DNA of 64,000 nt from the NCBI GenBank assembly GCA_965153355.1, contig OZ231126.1:111228001-111292000 (forward strand), given 5' to 3'. Both the position numbers and the translations under genes were made by a program. The notes beneath the pieces are model-generated. The model did not search any database. It worked only from the letters and a program-made list of their open reading frames with translations, and had not been told where the DNA came from. Of this stretch, positions 33,437 to 44,774 are shown one piece after another; the stretch's first letter is position 1, and the number at the start of each line of letters is the position of its first letter. The DNA is from Flaccisagitta enflata. Its lineage: Eukaryota; Chaetognatha; Sagittoidea; Aphragmophora.

Positions 33437-34575
33437 TGAAATCCATTTTGAGGCAATTTGACACTTGGCTGACATTGACAGGTCAAATTGAGAAAAAGTC
33501 CCCTATATATGTATCTCCATACATTATAAAGGCTATATAGAGCAAATCGGCCTACCTATCTGACCAATAAATGAAATCGCTTTAATATAGATTTCAACCC
33601 CGCTAGCCCCTCATTCAACCCGGATCAAAAACGGGTTCCCTTTATTTTCTATATAAATTAGGGTTAGGGTTAGGGTTAGGGTTAGGGTTAGGGTTAGGGT
33701 TAGGGTTAGGGTTTGACTTCACTTTTGAGACACGTCCTCCTGAAATGATAAAAATGGGTTAGGGTTAGGGTTAGGGTTAGTTTTGGCATCATGTTATGGG
33801 TTAGGGTTAGGGTTAGGGTTTGACTTCACTTTTGAGACACGTCCCCCTGAAATGACAAAAAATGGGTTAGGGTTAGGGTTAGGGTTAGGGTTAGTTTTGG
33901 CATCATGTTATGGGTTAGGGTTAGGGTTAGGGTTTGACTTCACTTTTGAGACACGTCCTCCTGAAATGACAAAAATGGGTTAGGGTTAGGGTTAGGGTTA
34001 GGGTTAGTTTTGGCATCATGTTATGGGTTAGGGTTAGGGTTAGGGTTTGACTTCACTTTTGAGACACGTCCCCCTGAAATGACAAAAATGGGTTAGGGTT
34101 AGGGTTAGGGTTAGGGTTAGTTTTGGCATCATGTTATGGGTTAGGGTTAGGGTTAGGGTTTGACTTCACTTTTGAGACACGTCCTCCTGAAATGACAAAA
34201 ATGGGTTAGGGTTAGGGTTAGGGTTAGGGTTAGGGTTAGGGTTAGGGTTAGGGTTAGGGTTTGACTTCAATTTTGAGACACGTCCCCTGAAATGACAAAA
34301 ATGGGTTAGGGTTAGGGTTAGGGTTAGGGTTAGGGTTTCAATCAAAAAAGAAGGACGTCCCTAAAAAATGACCAAAAAAAATTTGAGGAGGGGTTGAATG
34401 AGGGGCTAGCGGGGTTAAAAACCATATTAAAGCGATTTCATTTATTGGTCAGATAGGTAGGCCAATTTGCTCTATATAGCCTTTATAATGTATAGATATA
34501 CATATATAGGGGACTTTTTCTCAATTTGACCTGTCAATATCACCCAAGTGCCAAACTCCTTTAAAATGGATTTCA
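33437..34575. repeat. Inverted ~190-bp arms enclosing a clean (TTAGGG)n tract (unit 2)
   Basis: Arms at 33437-33630 and 34375-34575 are reverse complements over most of their length. Between them six TTAGGG runs alternate with the spacer TTTGACTTCACTTTTGAGAC at a ~112-bp period, some with TTTTGGCATCATGTTATGGG. M1 and M2 lie on either side in opposite orientation, so 32.4-35.4 kb is one large inverted arrangement. Confidence 0.85.
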
Positions 34576-35375
34576 ACCCCGCTAGCCCCTCTTGTCACGT
34601 GGAATTCCCTTATTGGGACAGGCGCATGCTGGCCATGGGGCCGGCAGGTGGGTACTGCCAGTAGGTGGGAGACATCGGCTGATGGGACCCACCTCCGGTG
34701 AAATGGGGAGCAGGCCTGTGGAAGGTAGCCAGGGCGCGATGCCCTTCTTACTGGAGCCAGGGGAACGGAAGAAAGGCATCAACCCTCTGGTTTGCCTGCC
34801 ATCGAATGTCCCCTCTTGATGGCGTTGAGAAATCTCTTGACACCATCAAGAGTCTGATAGGGCGGGTCCCGGCAGCTGGCCCTGCCGCTTTTCACTGAAA
34901 AGCGGCGCGCAAGGTAACACGCGAGGGAGAAGGACTGCCGGCCCTTCTTCCGAAACTGGATGGCTCATTTTTGTGAGATAGGGAGACCTCAGGAGGATGC
35001 AACACTGGTTCGAGACTCGCTTTGGACTGTGCGGTACATGCTCTCTGTGAGGCCTCTGGAGCGGTATGGAGGCACATTGATCGAACGAGACTTGCCACAT
35101 AGCAAAAACCTGAGATCTTTCTTTTGAGCAAGAATTCAGCTATTCCTAAATTTCTGGGGATAGGGGGGTTGACCTAGTGAGAGGGACCATCCTATCCTTT
35201 CCGGCTGGGCCGGGGGTGATAAGGGAAGTGGAAGGAAGAAGCATCATCGGTTCGGCCAGATTGATGATGTTGCTCTACCATTCCTCTCCCTTTGATGGGG
35301 ATGTGGGCTCAACACTACATCCTTGGAACTTTGTTCCCCCCACCTATGCTACATTAGCATCAACCAATTAAGACT
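34575..35375 (+). other. Module M2 (unit 2), inverted relative to M1
   Basis: The junction motif heads it (34575-34610) and the five-hairpin domain ends it (about 35165-35345). The plus strand contains GAAACTGGATGGCTCATT (34952-34969; 18S-like), GGCACATTGATC..CGAACG (about 35070; 5.8S-like) and a GCTTTTCAGTGAAAAGC hairpin in the CTCCCTCGCG-type domain (near 34885-34930). Confidence 0.5.
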
Positions 35376-35514
35376 GAAAAGTTAGGGTAAAAGTGAGTGG
35401 GACTTTGAGCGGAACAGCCTAAGTCTGAGCAGGGATGATGAGCGTTCAATGCTTACTTTTGAGCGGCTCTAATGAGCAAACAACCAAGTCTGAGCAAACA
35501 TGAAGAGTTAGGGT

Positions 35515-35930
35515 TAGGGTTTGAGCGGGATAGGCTATGAAAGGAATGTGGTTCAGGGATGGGGGTTGCGGTGTGGGTTGAGGCTTAGGATGAGGGTTCG
35601 ATGATGAATGAATAGGACGTGTGTCTCGGAAATGGATGTCCACGGGATTTTTGGGTTAGGGTTTGGGTTTTGGTTATAGTTTCTGGTCCCTTTGAAACTC
35701 AAACCCTAACCCCTAACCCCTGCGGGATAGCGGGGTTAGGGTTTGAGTTTCAAAGGGACCAGAAACTATAACCAAAACCCAAACCCTAACCCAAAAATCC
35801 CGTGGACATCCATTTCCGAGACACACGTCCTATTCATTCATCATCGAACCCTCATCCTAAGCCTCAACCCACACCGCAACCCCGCATCCCTGAACCACAT
35901 TCCTTTCATAGCCTATCCCGCTCAAACCCT
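35515..35930. repeat. Near-perfect ~420-bp palindrome switching telomeric orientation (unit 2)
   Basis: Arms of about 200 bp (35515-35713 and 35731-35930) mirror each other, including GGTTCAGGGATG, GATGATGAATGAATAGGACG, TGGATGTCCACGGGATTTTT and CTGGTCCCTTTGAAACTC. The short centre contains TGCGGGATAGCGGGG. Left of it telomeric DNA reads TTAGGG, right of it CCCTAA. Confidence 0.9.
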
Positions 35931-37010
35931 AACCCTAACCCTAACCCTAACCCTGCTCAATCCTAACCCTAACCCTATCCCTAACCCCGCTCAATCCTAA
36001 CCCTAACCCTAACCCTAACCCTCCTAACCCTAACCCTAACCCTAACGCTGCTCAACCCTAACCCTAACCCTAACCCTAACCCTAACCCTAACCCTAACCC
36101 TAACCTTGCTCAATCATAACCCTAACCCTAACCCTAACCCTAACCCTAACCTATCTTTACTTGTTTTGCATAGACGTCCAATCAAACTGAAACTAAACCC
36201 TAACCCTAACCCTAACCCTGCTCAATCCTAACCCTAACCCTAACCCTAACCCTAACCCTAACCCTAACCCTAACCCTAACCCTAACCTAACTAACCCATC
36301 TCTCCCAAGGGGGGGTTAGAGTTTTACCGCTCACTGCCCTGCGCTAACCCTAACCCTAACCCTTTGGATATGGGCTAGGGTTAGGGTTAGGTTTAGGGTT
36401 AGGCAGAGGTTGGGTTAGGGTTAATTAGCTAGGTTAGGGTTGAGTTAAGAGGTTAGGTTTCTGTTTGAAGGGACGTCTTTGAAAATGAGTAAAAAGTTAG
36501 GGTTAGGAAAGTTAGGGTTATGATTGAGGTTGGTTGGGTTAAATTAGGGTTAGGGTTAGGGTTAGGGTTAGGGTTTGAGCAGGGTTAGGGTTAGGGTTTG
36601 AGCTGGGTTAGGGTTAGGGTTAGGGTTAGGTTTCTGTTTGAAGGGACGTCTTTGAGAAACGACTAAAAAAGGTTAGGGTTAGGGTTAGGGTTAGGGTTAT
36701 GATTGAGCGGGGTTAGGGTTAGGGTTAGGGTTAGGGTTAGGGTTAGGGTTTGAGCAGGGTTAGGGTTAGGGTTAGGGTTTGAGCTGGGTTAGGGTTAGGG
36801 TTAGGGTTAGGTTTCTGTTTGAAGGGACGTCTCTGAGAAATGAGCAAAAAAGGGTTAGGGTTAGGGTTAGGGTTAGGGTTATGATTGAGCGGGGTTAGGG
36901 TTAGGGTTAGGGTTAAGGTTAGGGTTAGGGTTAGGGTTAGGGTTTGAGCAGGGTTAGGGTTAGGGTTAGGGTTAGGGTTAGGGTTAGGGTTAGGGTTAGG
37001 TTTCTGTTTG
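35925..37010. repeat. CCCTAA tract then TTAGGG tract (unit 2)
   Basis: Long clean CCCTAA runs extend to about 36360, interrupted by AACCCTGCTCAATC spacers. A switch at TTTGGATATGGGC begins TTAGGG runs to 37010, interrupted by GTTTGAGCAGGG and TTCTGTTTGAAGGGACGTCT spacers. Confidence 0.9.
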
Positions 37011-37400
37011 AAGGGACGTCTTTGAGAACTGAGTAAAAACGGAAACCGACTAAAAAGGAGGATGAGGGAATTTCGGACTTAACTTTGCCTCCGGACGATG
37101 AAATTTATAGGGGTGGTAGCCGAGGTGGTGGACTAGTTTAGCACAAAATTTCATCAAAATTCCCTTGCAGGTTTGGCCGCAGCAGCTCGTCAAAGTTGAC
37201 AAAACAAGCTAAAAATAGCGTTTTTGACATACCCCCACGTTTTTTATCGAGTAGAAAGAAGACGTTGTCTGAGGAGGCTGAAATTTTTACAGCAGGTAGA
37301 CCCTGCCCAGGGGCAGCCCCATGCAAAATTTCAGCAAAATCGGTCAAGCGGTTCCGGAGATATTGTCGCTCAAAGTTGACATAATTTCGCGTTTTACAAC
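37010..37400. repeat. ~380-bp inverted-repeat arm, left copy (unit 2)
   Basis: Reverse complement of 43964-44354. The pair encloses the 6.6-kb block M3-M6. A short TTAGGG run follows at 37440-37510. Confidence 0.85.
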
Positions 37401-37520
37401 AACTTCGCCAACTGACGCGTTTTACAACAACTCCAATAGAGAGGGTTAGGGTTAGGGTTAGGGTTATGATTGAGCAGGGTTAGGGTTAGGGTTAGGGTTA
37501 GGGTTAGGGTAAGGGCGTGA

Positions 37521-37845
37521 AAAATTTTGTGGGAGGGAGATCCTTACACATTGGATCTCATTGCACACGTTATTTAACATGCGTGCCCCTCCGCACTTAT
37601 GTAGGGTCTGACACTAGAGCACCAATGGACCATAAAGGCCAGAGATCCAGTCCGGCGACCCAGAACCTGCTAGGACAGGATTCGAACCTGTGACCTTGCA
37701 GTCTTTGGCTAACTCCTAAACCCAATGACCCACCGAGGCAGGCTTGGCATTGAGTGGAATTCTCTATATTTATATCAACAATTGAATCTAAAGTGTGCAT
37801 GCTAACTATTTCTTTTTTAAAAAAAAGTTGGGAGTGACCAAGTCC
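37521..37845 (-). mobile_element. tRNA-derived SINE-like insertion, unit-2-specific
   Basis: The minus strand has a perfect Pol III B box GGTTCGAATCC (37688-37678) and, 33 nt upstream, an A-box-like TGGGTCATTGG (37732-37722). Between them lie a GTTTAGGAGTTAGCC-type arm and ACTGCAAGGTCACA, so the head is tRNA-like but lacks a full cloverleaf. The body continues toward lower coordinates. Unit 1 has an unrelated segment at the same site. Confidence 0.7.
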
Positions 37846-38716
37846 CATACGCCATTACCATAGATCAGGGGGAGCCAACCGAAGGAAACACTCTCACCCT
37901 TCTCCTTTGGGCGCACTGCCCTTTTGAACTCACTGCTCGGTTGAGCTTGAGAAGTGACTCACTGCTCGGTTGAGCTTGAGCGTAAGAGCTTTGTCCTCTC
38001 CCCGGGCCGAGAACCGACCCTTTCAGCAACCGCACCACGATTCCTTTTAAACTGAATCTCGCTGCACAGAGTTTTAAGACACTTTGTTGCTTCAGCCGCG
38101 GTAATTTCTCAAAAGAGGGAATAATCGCAGGGGAAGTTTCCCACATCTCTCCTCTCCGTGACTTGAGACTAGCAGATTCCTCGCAGATTGATTGCAGGGG
38201 GAAGCCAGTCGAGCTGGCTGAGGAAAGAAGCCATCCCAGAAAAGAGGAACCAGAGGACTTTCCCTTCCGGATATGACCCTTATCCCCTCTTGGCCCAACC
38301 GGAGCCTCACAGCCGAATATTACCCTTCGGCTGACAGGGTCCATGCACCACTACCCTTCTAAGATCGGATGGGACGAGACGGGTTTGGTCAGGTTCACAT
38401 CCACTTTCTGCTTTTCTGGCTTAAAAGAGACGGACTTGCCAGTCCAACTGAGGGCAGATCTAGTCCGGCGCATCCATCTCCTCATCGGCCCCAGCCAGCA
38501 AAAGAAGAGGTAGAAAAGAATCATTCGGCAGAACCATAGCTGGTGATTGGCAGTCAGCAGTCGCGCGCCTGACCTTTGGGGTCAGATCCACTCCTTAGAG
38601 CCTCAACAGTACTAGGAAGTCTCCGGGACTAGAGTCCTCCCCTCCCACCGAGGCCCACCAGAGATGGTTCCTACCCCAACAAGGGAATTCCAGGTGACAA
38701 GAGGGGCTAGCGGGGT
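37846..38716 (-). other. Module M3 (unit 2)
   Basis: Near-identical to 22371-23241. Junction motif 38681-38716; 18S-like minus-strand match at 38356-38341. An ORF of 159 codons (minus) has no recognisable family. Confidence 0.5.
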
Positions 38717-38975
38717 AGAAAACAATGTTAAAAAAAAGTGAAGGGTTAGGGCACAAAAGAGCAGAGCACTCATCTCAACCCTAACAAGAAAGCTCACTTG
38801 AACCTTAACATGACATACCAAAGTGAAGCCAAATCCTAACCCTAACCCTAACCCTTTTTTTACTCAGAACAATGAGACATTCCTCCAAAGTGAAGTTGAA
38901 TCCTAACCCTAACCCTAACCCTAACCCTAGCCCTAGGTTTCAAAGGTCATCAGTCAAGATACTAACCGATTTAAT

Positions 38976-40186
38976 CATGGGGAGGATCAAAGATCCCAAG
39001 AGTACGGAGTTGAGCCATACTCCCATCCAAGAGAGCAGAATGGATATGGTGGTTCATTGATTTGGCCAAATTAATGACGCCTCATCCATTTCACTTCCCT
39101 TATCACCCCCGGCTCCGCCGGAAGAAATAGGCAGGTATCCCTCAACGAATGACCCACCTATCCCTAGGGCGGGAGAGAATTCGGGAATTTCTCTCCCTCG
39201 CGCAATCCTTGCGTGCCTATTGAAAAGAGTCAATAGGCGGGGCCGACTCCCGATGTCTACCCCATCTAGGAATAGCCGTTTCTCACATGAGAGGGTTCTC
39301 AGAGTTGTCAGCGCCGTGGAGAACTCCAAATGGTCAACGCGGAACCCAAACGCGGTCCATAGTGATGCTCAATCCATCGTTGCATCCTCCAATGATCCTC
39401 CTCTCTCGTGAAAATAGAGCCTATCAGGGAAGATAGGCTCGAGCCTACATGGATAAAGCAAGCCTCCAATTGACCCCAGAGGAGCCAAACCACACCGTTG
39501 AGTGAGAAGGTAAAAAGAGTAGAGAAGAGGTAGAGGTAGAGAAGAAGTTTTTTTGGAAAAGAGCTCAGAGAACTCTCTCCCTCGCGCATGTATCCACACG
39601 TGCCCCTCTTCTGAGAAGAGAGGCGAGGTCAGCGGCCATCACCCACCCAATTATGCTTTCGATGGTGACATGGACTTGAGAGGGGAATCCCGAGCCGCCC
39701 CCCATCCAAATCCCGAATTACCCAAAACAGAATGCTTCGAACGTCAATCGCTGCCCTGGGCCTTACGATCTGGGCACGGATGCGTGATTCACAACAGCCT
39801 TTTCGCCACATTTTTGCCCTACACACTTCGATTGGCGATTTACCTAGCACAGACTGATTTGGTACAGGGCCCAACACGGGGCTAGCCAGTGGTAGCTCGT
39901 CAGCATCCACGGATAATCCCGTGGGGCTTGGATGAAGAGAGGCTCCAGAGAGCTCCCCTCACCTTTCCGGCCAACATCGAAAGGGGGGAAGTTGCATCAG
40001 GCAAAGCGGGGCCTTCCTCTTTTACCCGGGTAAAATTAGAAGGCATCGAACGCCAGAACCTGCTGCCAGCCTGCGTATCACTTAGCCGAGGTGCAGAGAC
40101 GTTGCTCCTCCTGCCTCCCAGAGCCGTGGTAGGCAGGCTACTGCCCCCAGTAAGGGAATTCCAGGTGACAAGAGGGGCTAGCGGGG
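38976..40186 (-). other. Module M4 (unit 2)
   Basis: Near-identical to 23505-24717, with both the five-hairpin domain (left) and junction motif (40151-40186). Hairpins differ from M1 by paired changes: CATTG-loop-CAATG where M1 has CATCA-loop-TGATG. CCCTAA runs with spacers flank it at 38717-38975 and near 40305-40333. Confidence 0.5.
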
Positions 40187-40417
40187 TAGAAAACAATGTT
40201 GAAAAAAAAGTGAAGAGTTAGGGCTCAAAAGAGCAGATCACTCAGCTTAACCCTGATAAGAAAGCTCAAGTTAACCTTAACATGGTATACCAAAGTGAAG
40301 CCAAATCCTAACCCTAACCCTAACCCTAACCCCATGCTGTAATAAAAAAAATGACTACCCTAACCTTAACCCTTCTTGGTCTTCATATGATCAAAACTAT
40401 GATGCTAACCCTTGCGA

Positions 40418-40718
40418 TAGGGTTGTAACCAGTTGGTGTCCCTCCAGAAGGGGATGAACCAGCTGGTCTGAGACGGCAGACTCACAATTTTTCCTACCAC
40501 CAGGCGGTGTCCCTCCAGAAGGGGACGAACCAGCTGGTCTTAGATGGCTTAATCTTTGAGACAAGCATATGATCAACCAGGTTGGATGAACCGGCTGGTC
40601 CTTTGGACAATTTGGGGCTATTGATCCTACCACCAGGCGGTGTCCCTCCAGAAGGGGACGAACCAGCTGGTCTGAGATGGCTTAATCTTTGAGACAAGCA
40701 TATGATCAACCAGGTCGG
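40418..40718 (-). pseudogene. Tandem repeats containing the 18S rRNA 5' end (unit 2)
   Basis: The same array as 24950-25250. The 18S-start pieces, each with the shared 11-nt deletion, are at about 40544-40581 and 40677-40713. Confidence 0.8.
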
Positions 40719-41979
40719 TCATTGCGGAGGGATCGGAAGGAAAAAAGAAGGAAAAATAGAGCCTCTGCCAGGTCCCACGAGCATCACTAGAGCGGACAAG
40801 GACAGGCTGCGGACAGACAAGGTAACAGACAGGCAAACATCGGATAAGGGTATGGCCACCACCTACCCTGCCTACTTCAGAGAGCAGGCTACGGTCAATC
40901 GATCAACAGGGAGGGGCAGAGATAGCCGCGAGAGAGAGAGATAGAAAGAGGGAGGAATAGAGAGAAACAGAGAGAGGACAAGCAATCCCCCGATCCCACA
41001 AGAGCTCTTTAATTGCAGAATTACCGTTGCTGCCTTGACGGACCCGCATCGTTACCGATTGTCACTACCTCCAAGCGCTGGAGGTAGCCTGCTGCCTTCC
41101 TTGGATGTGGTTGCGGTTTCTCATGCTCCCTCTCGGGACTCCTTCAGCACATCCATAGAGAGAATTTTAAACTGAGCCCATCGAACAGAGGGTCCCGACG
41201 CTTTGTTGCTTCAGCTGTGGTAATTTCTCATGATGAGGGAATAACCCCAGGGAAAGTGGCCCGCATCGTTTTCCTCTGTCACCCGAGTCAACAGACTCTC
41301 GCATTGGCGCGCATCAGATGTCAAAGGGAGATAAAAATAAATGTGAAAGCGGGCGGTCCCGAGAGACTCTTTAAGACGAGCAAGGCACCGGGCTTCAAAA
41401 AGTCCACCCGGCCGCGCCTCACACAGACTCGAACGGCATCCCGGCCCGTGGAATGCCTACCTTTAGCCACCCGCTTTGAGCCGGCTTTCCGTACAACCCT
41501 GCTGGGCTTCTGGATCTGAGCAGCTATCGACTCTTTGGAGACTCGCGCCTCCTAGTGACCCCAAAGGAGCCATCGTACCGCGTTGAGATAGAAGGTAAAG
41601 AGAGTGGAGGAAAGGTAGAGGTAGAGTCAAGGTTGGGCGGAAGAGAGCGAACCCTCTCCCTCGCGCATCATTTCACAAGATAAGTTGGTCGGACCGCAGG
41701 AGGTTGGAAACTCAAGTGCCTCCTAGGAGCGCCCTTTCAACCAGGTCCAACTCACCAAAAGAGCCTGGTGACGCTTTGGCAGACGCCCCTATTACCGATG
41801 AGCCGGAAGGACGAGCTCAACAAGACCGTCTGGTTTCCCAAAGGGGGCCACTCTCCTCAGCAGTAGAGGTCCGAGTCACTGCGGTCCAGAGACCCGTATG
41901 GGTCAATGGTGAGGGGCTCAAAGTTACCTTCTCGCCCCTCACTAAGGGAAAGCCACGCGACAAGAGGGCCTAGCGGGGT
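40718..41979 (-). pseudogene. Module M5 (unit 2) with internally deleted 18S rRNA segment
   Basis: Near-identical to 25250-26511. The 18S-like part is about 41148-40987 (minus), including the 24-nt exact conserved block at 41111-41088. A 28S-like stretch lies near 41467-41499. Junction motif 41944-41979. Confidence 0.7.
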
Positions 41980-42330
41980 AGGAGACAATAGCAACCTTTT
42001 TCTCTTCTTCCTTCGCTTCTTCTTCTCCTTCTTTATCTCCTTCTACCCTAACCCTAACCCTAACCCACAACATGTACCTCCAAAGTGAAGTCAAACCCTA
42101 ACCCTAACCCATTTTTTCATATACCTCCAATGTGAAGCCAAACCCTAACCCTAACCCATTTTTTGATATACCTCCAATGTGAAGCCAAATCCTAACCCTA
42201 ACCCTAACCCTAACCCTTTTTTAAATGTACCTCCAATGTGAAGCCAAACTATAACCTTAACCTTAACCTTAACCCTTTTCACTCAATACTAATATGTCTT
42301 TCATAACCCTAACCCTAACCTTACATTCTC
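41980..42330. repeat. CCCTAA tracts with CCTCCAATGTGAAGCC spacers (unit 2)
   Basis: As 26512-26860. One spacer reads TTTTTTAAATGTACC here where unit 1 has TTTTTGGGGTACC. Confidence 0.8.
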
Positions 42331-42890
42331 CATGGGATGATGAGCCTGGACTTCCCTTACCTGCCCTAATCGCCATGGGACCCAGGGGAAAAAGTGGCAA
42401 AATTTTCATTGTCTCAAACTGGGTGAAAAAGGGCCTAGCCTGATAGAGGGGGTCTCAGAGAGTCCAAATCTGCAATCGGATTGGCTCTATCTTGATCGGT
42501 TCTTCAGATATTGCAATTTTCCCTTACACTGCCCTAGGGCCGCCCCTGCCCTGCCCCTCCTTATGGGCCGATCTGCACCAAACTTGGTACACACCATCAC
42601 CACACCCTCCCCCACCCCGCGAGACCCATCGCCGGCAAAAATTTTCGCCATTTTGCTCTACGACCAACCGTTTAGGCGCTAGAGTCATTTTTTGCTCAAA
42701 AACAGCACTTTTTGTGAAATTTCTGGACTCTAACTTTTTATGGCCTAGGTCCCGCGGTTGCTCAAGGGAGTGAAGGGGATGAACCTTGTTGCCTCAGTCC
42801 CTTCCCTTGCCGGTCCCTTGCCGGTCCCTTGCCTTGCGTGGTGGCTTCCCCTACAAAGGGAATGACACATGACAAGAGGGCCTAGCGGGG
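42330..42890 (-). other. Module M6 (unit 2)
   Basis: As 26860-27421, ending in the junction motif that runs directly into TTAGGG. Confidence 0.45.
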
Positions 42891-43960
42891 TTAGGGTTAA
42901 GGTTAGGTTGAGTAAAAAAGTTAAAGTCCAAAAACATAGCAAAATAGGCTCAAAAAGTGAAAAATGACCCGTATCTCCTAAACGGTGCATCGTAGGCGAA
43001 AATGGAGGAAATTTTGGGGGGGGTGAACCCCCCCCTTTTTGCCTTGGGTACATATTGGCAGAGTTTCAGCCATTTCTATCCATGGGTTTAAGGGCAGGGG
43101 CAGCTGCAAACTGCCCTACCCCTATGGAAAAATACATGAAAAAGGCCAAAAAATGGATAAAAATGGCCATATCTCCTAAACGGTTGATCGTAGAGCAAAA
43201 CGGCGAAAATTTTTTGCTAGCGATGGATAACGCAGGGTGGGAGGAGGTCTAAGGGTGATGTGTACCAAGTTTGGGGGTACTCGGCCCAAGGGCTGGGGCT
43301 GGGCAGGGTCGCGACCACCGCCGGGTCTCATTGACCATGCACTGAAAATGAATAAAAATGGCTCTATCTCCTAAACCGTTGATCATAGAGCAAAAAGGCG
43401 AAAATTTTTTGCTAGCGATGGGTAACGCGGGGTGCGGAAGGGTCTCAAGGTGATGTATACCAAGTTTGGGGGTACCCGGCCCAAGGGCTGGGCAGGGTCC
43501 CAACCGCCGCCCGGTCCCATTGGCCATGCACTGAAAATGACTTAAAAATGGCTCTATCTCCTAGACCATTGATCGTAGAGCAAAACGGCGAAAATTTTTT
43601 GCTAGCGATGGGTGTCGCGGGGTGGGGAAGGGTCTAAAGGTGATGTATACCAAGTTTGGGGGTACCCGACCCAAGGGCTGGGCAGGGTCGCGACCGCCCC
43701 CTGGTCCCATTGGCCATGCACTGAAAATGACTTAAAAATGGCTCTATCTCCTAAACCGTTGATCATAGAGCAAAATGGCGAAAATTTTTTGCTTGCAGAG
43801 GGTGGTATGGGGTGGGGAAGGGTCCAAAGGTGGTGTGTACCAAGTTTGGGGGCAGTCGGCCCAAGGGCTGGGGCTGGGCAGGGTCGCGACCGCCGCCGGG
43901 TCCCATTGGCCATGCACTAAAAATGGTAGTTTGAAATCACTAATTCAAGGTTTTCTCTGT
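42891..43960. repeat. ~190-bp tandem repeats (unit 2)
   Basis: As 27422-28490. A small difference at 43015-43030 (GGGGGGGGTGAACCCCCC against CCCCCCTTATGAACCCCCC) is the only notable change. Confidence 0.85.
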
Positions 43961-43963
43961 CGA

Positions 43964-44354
43964 ACTTAATTCAACTTCGAGCGGCGATATCTCCGGAACC
44001 GCTTGACCGATTTTGCTGAAATTTTGCATGGGGCTGCCCCTGGGCAGGGTCTACTTGCTGTAAAAATTTCAGCCTCCTCAGACAACGTCTTCTTTCTACT
44101 CGATAAAAAACGTGGGGGTATGTCAAAAACGCTATTTTTAGCTTGTTTTGTCAACTTTGACGAGCTGCTGCGGCCGAACCTGCCAGGGGATTTTGATGAA
44201 ATTTTTTGCTAAACTAGTCCACCACCTCGGCTACCACCCCTACAAATTTCATCGTCCGGAGGCAAAGTTAAGTCCAAAATTCCCTCATACTCCTTTTTAG
44301 TCGGTTTCCGTTTTTACTCAGTTCTCAAAGACGTCCCTTCAAACAGAAACCTAA
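43964..44354. repeat. ~380-bp inverted-repeat arm, right copy (unit 2)
   Basis: Reverse complement of 37010-37400. The following 44355-44774 is the recombinase 3' spacer. Confidence 0.85.
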
Positions 44355-44774
44355 CCCTAGCTTTTTCAATTCATTAACTCTAGGCAGTTACATCATTATA
44401 AACACGGTGGTGAATGAAAAAAAGGTCTATTCTTTGTCACAGAAATTGACTATCACAGCATTGATGTAAAAATCAGGTTGTATGTTAAAGGCACAAAGGG
44501 TCTTAATAGGCGCGCAAAAATGTTAGTGAAAGCGTAAGGGTGTTTTTGAGCATCAGGCCGGTCATGAAAAGGCACAAAGTTAGGGTCAACCTGGGCTCAC
44601 AAAAATGTGATCAAGAGCATGTGGGTGTATCAGAGCATCAGGTTGGTTACAAAAAATGGCAATAAGTTAGGGTCAACATGGACATGCAAAAATGTTTGGG
44701 AGAGCATAAGGGTTTGTTTGAGCATGGAACAAAATCTGCTTTTTAGGCTAAACCAGAGTTATTTGAGGGCAAAG

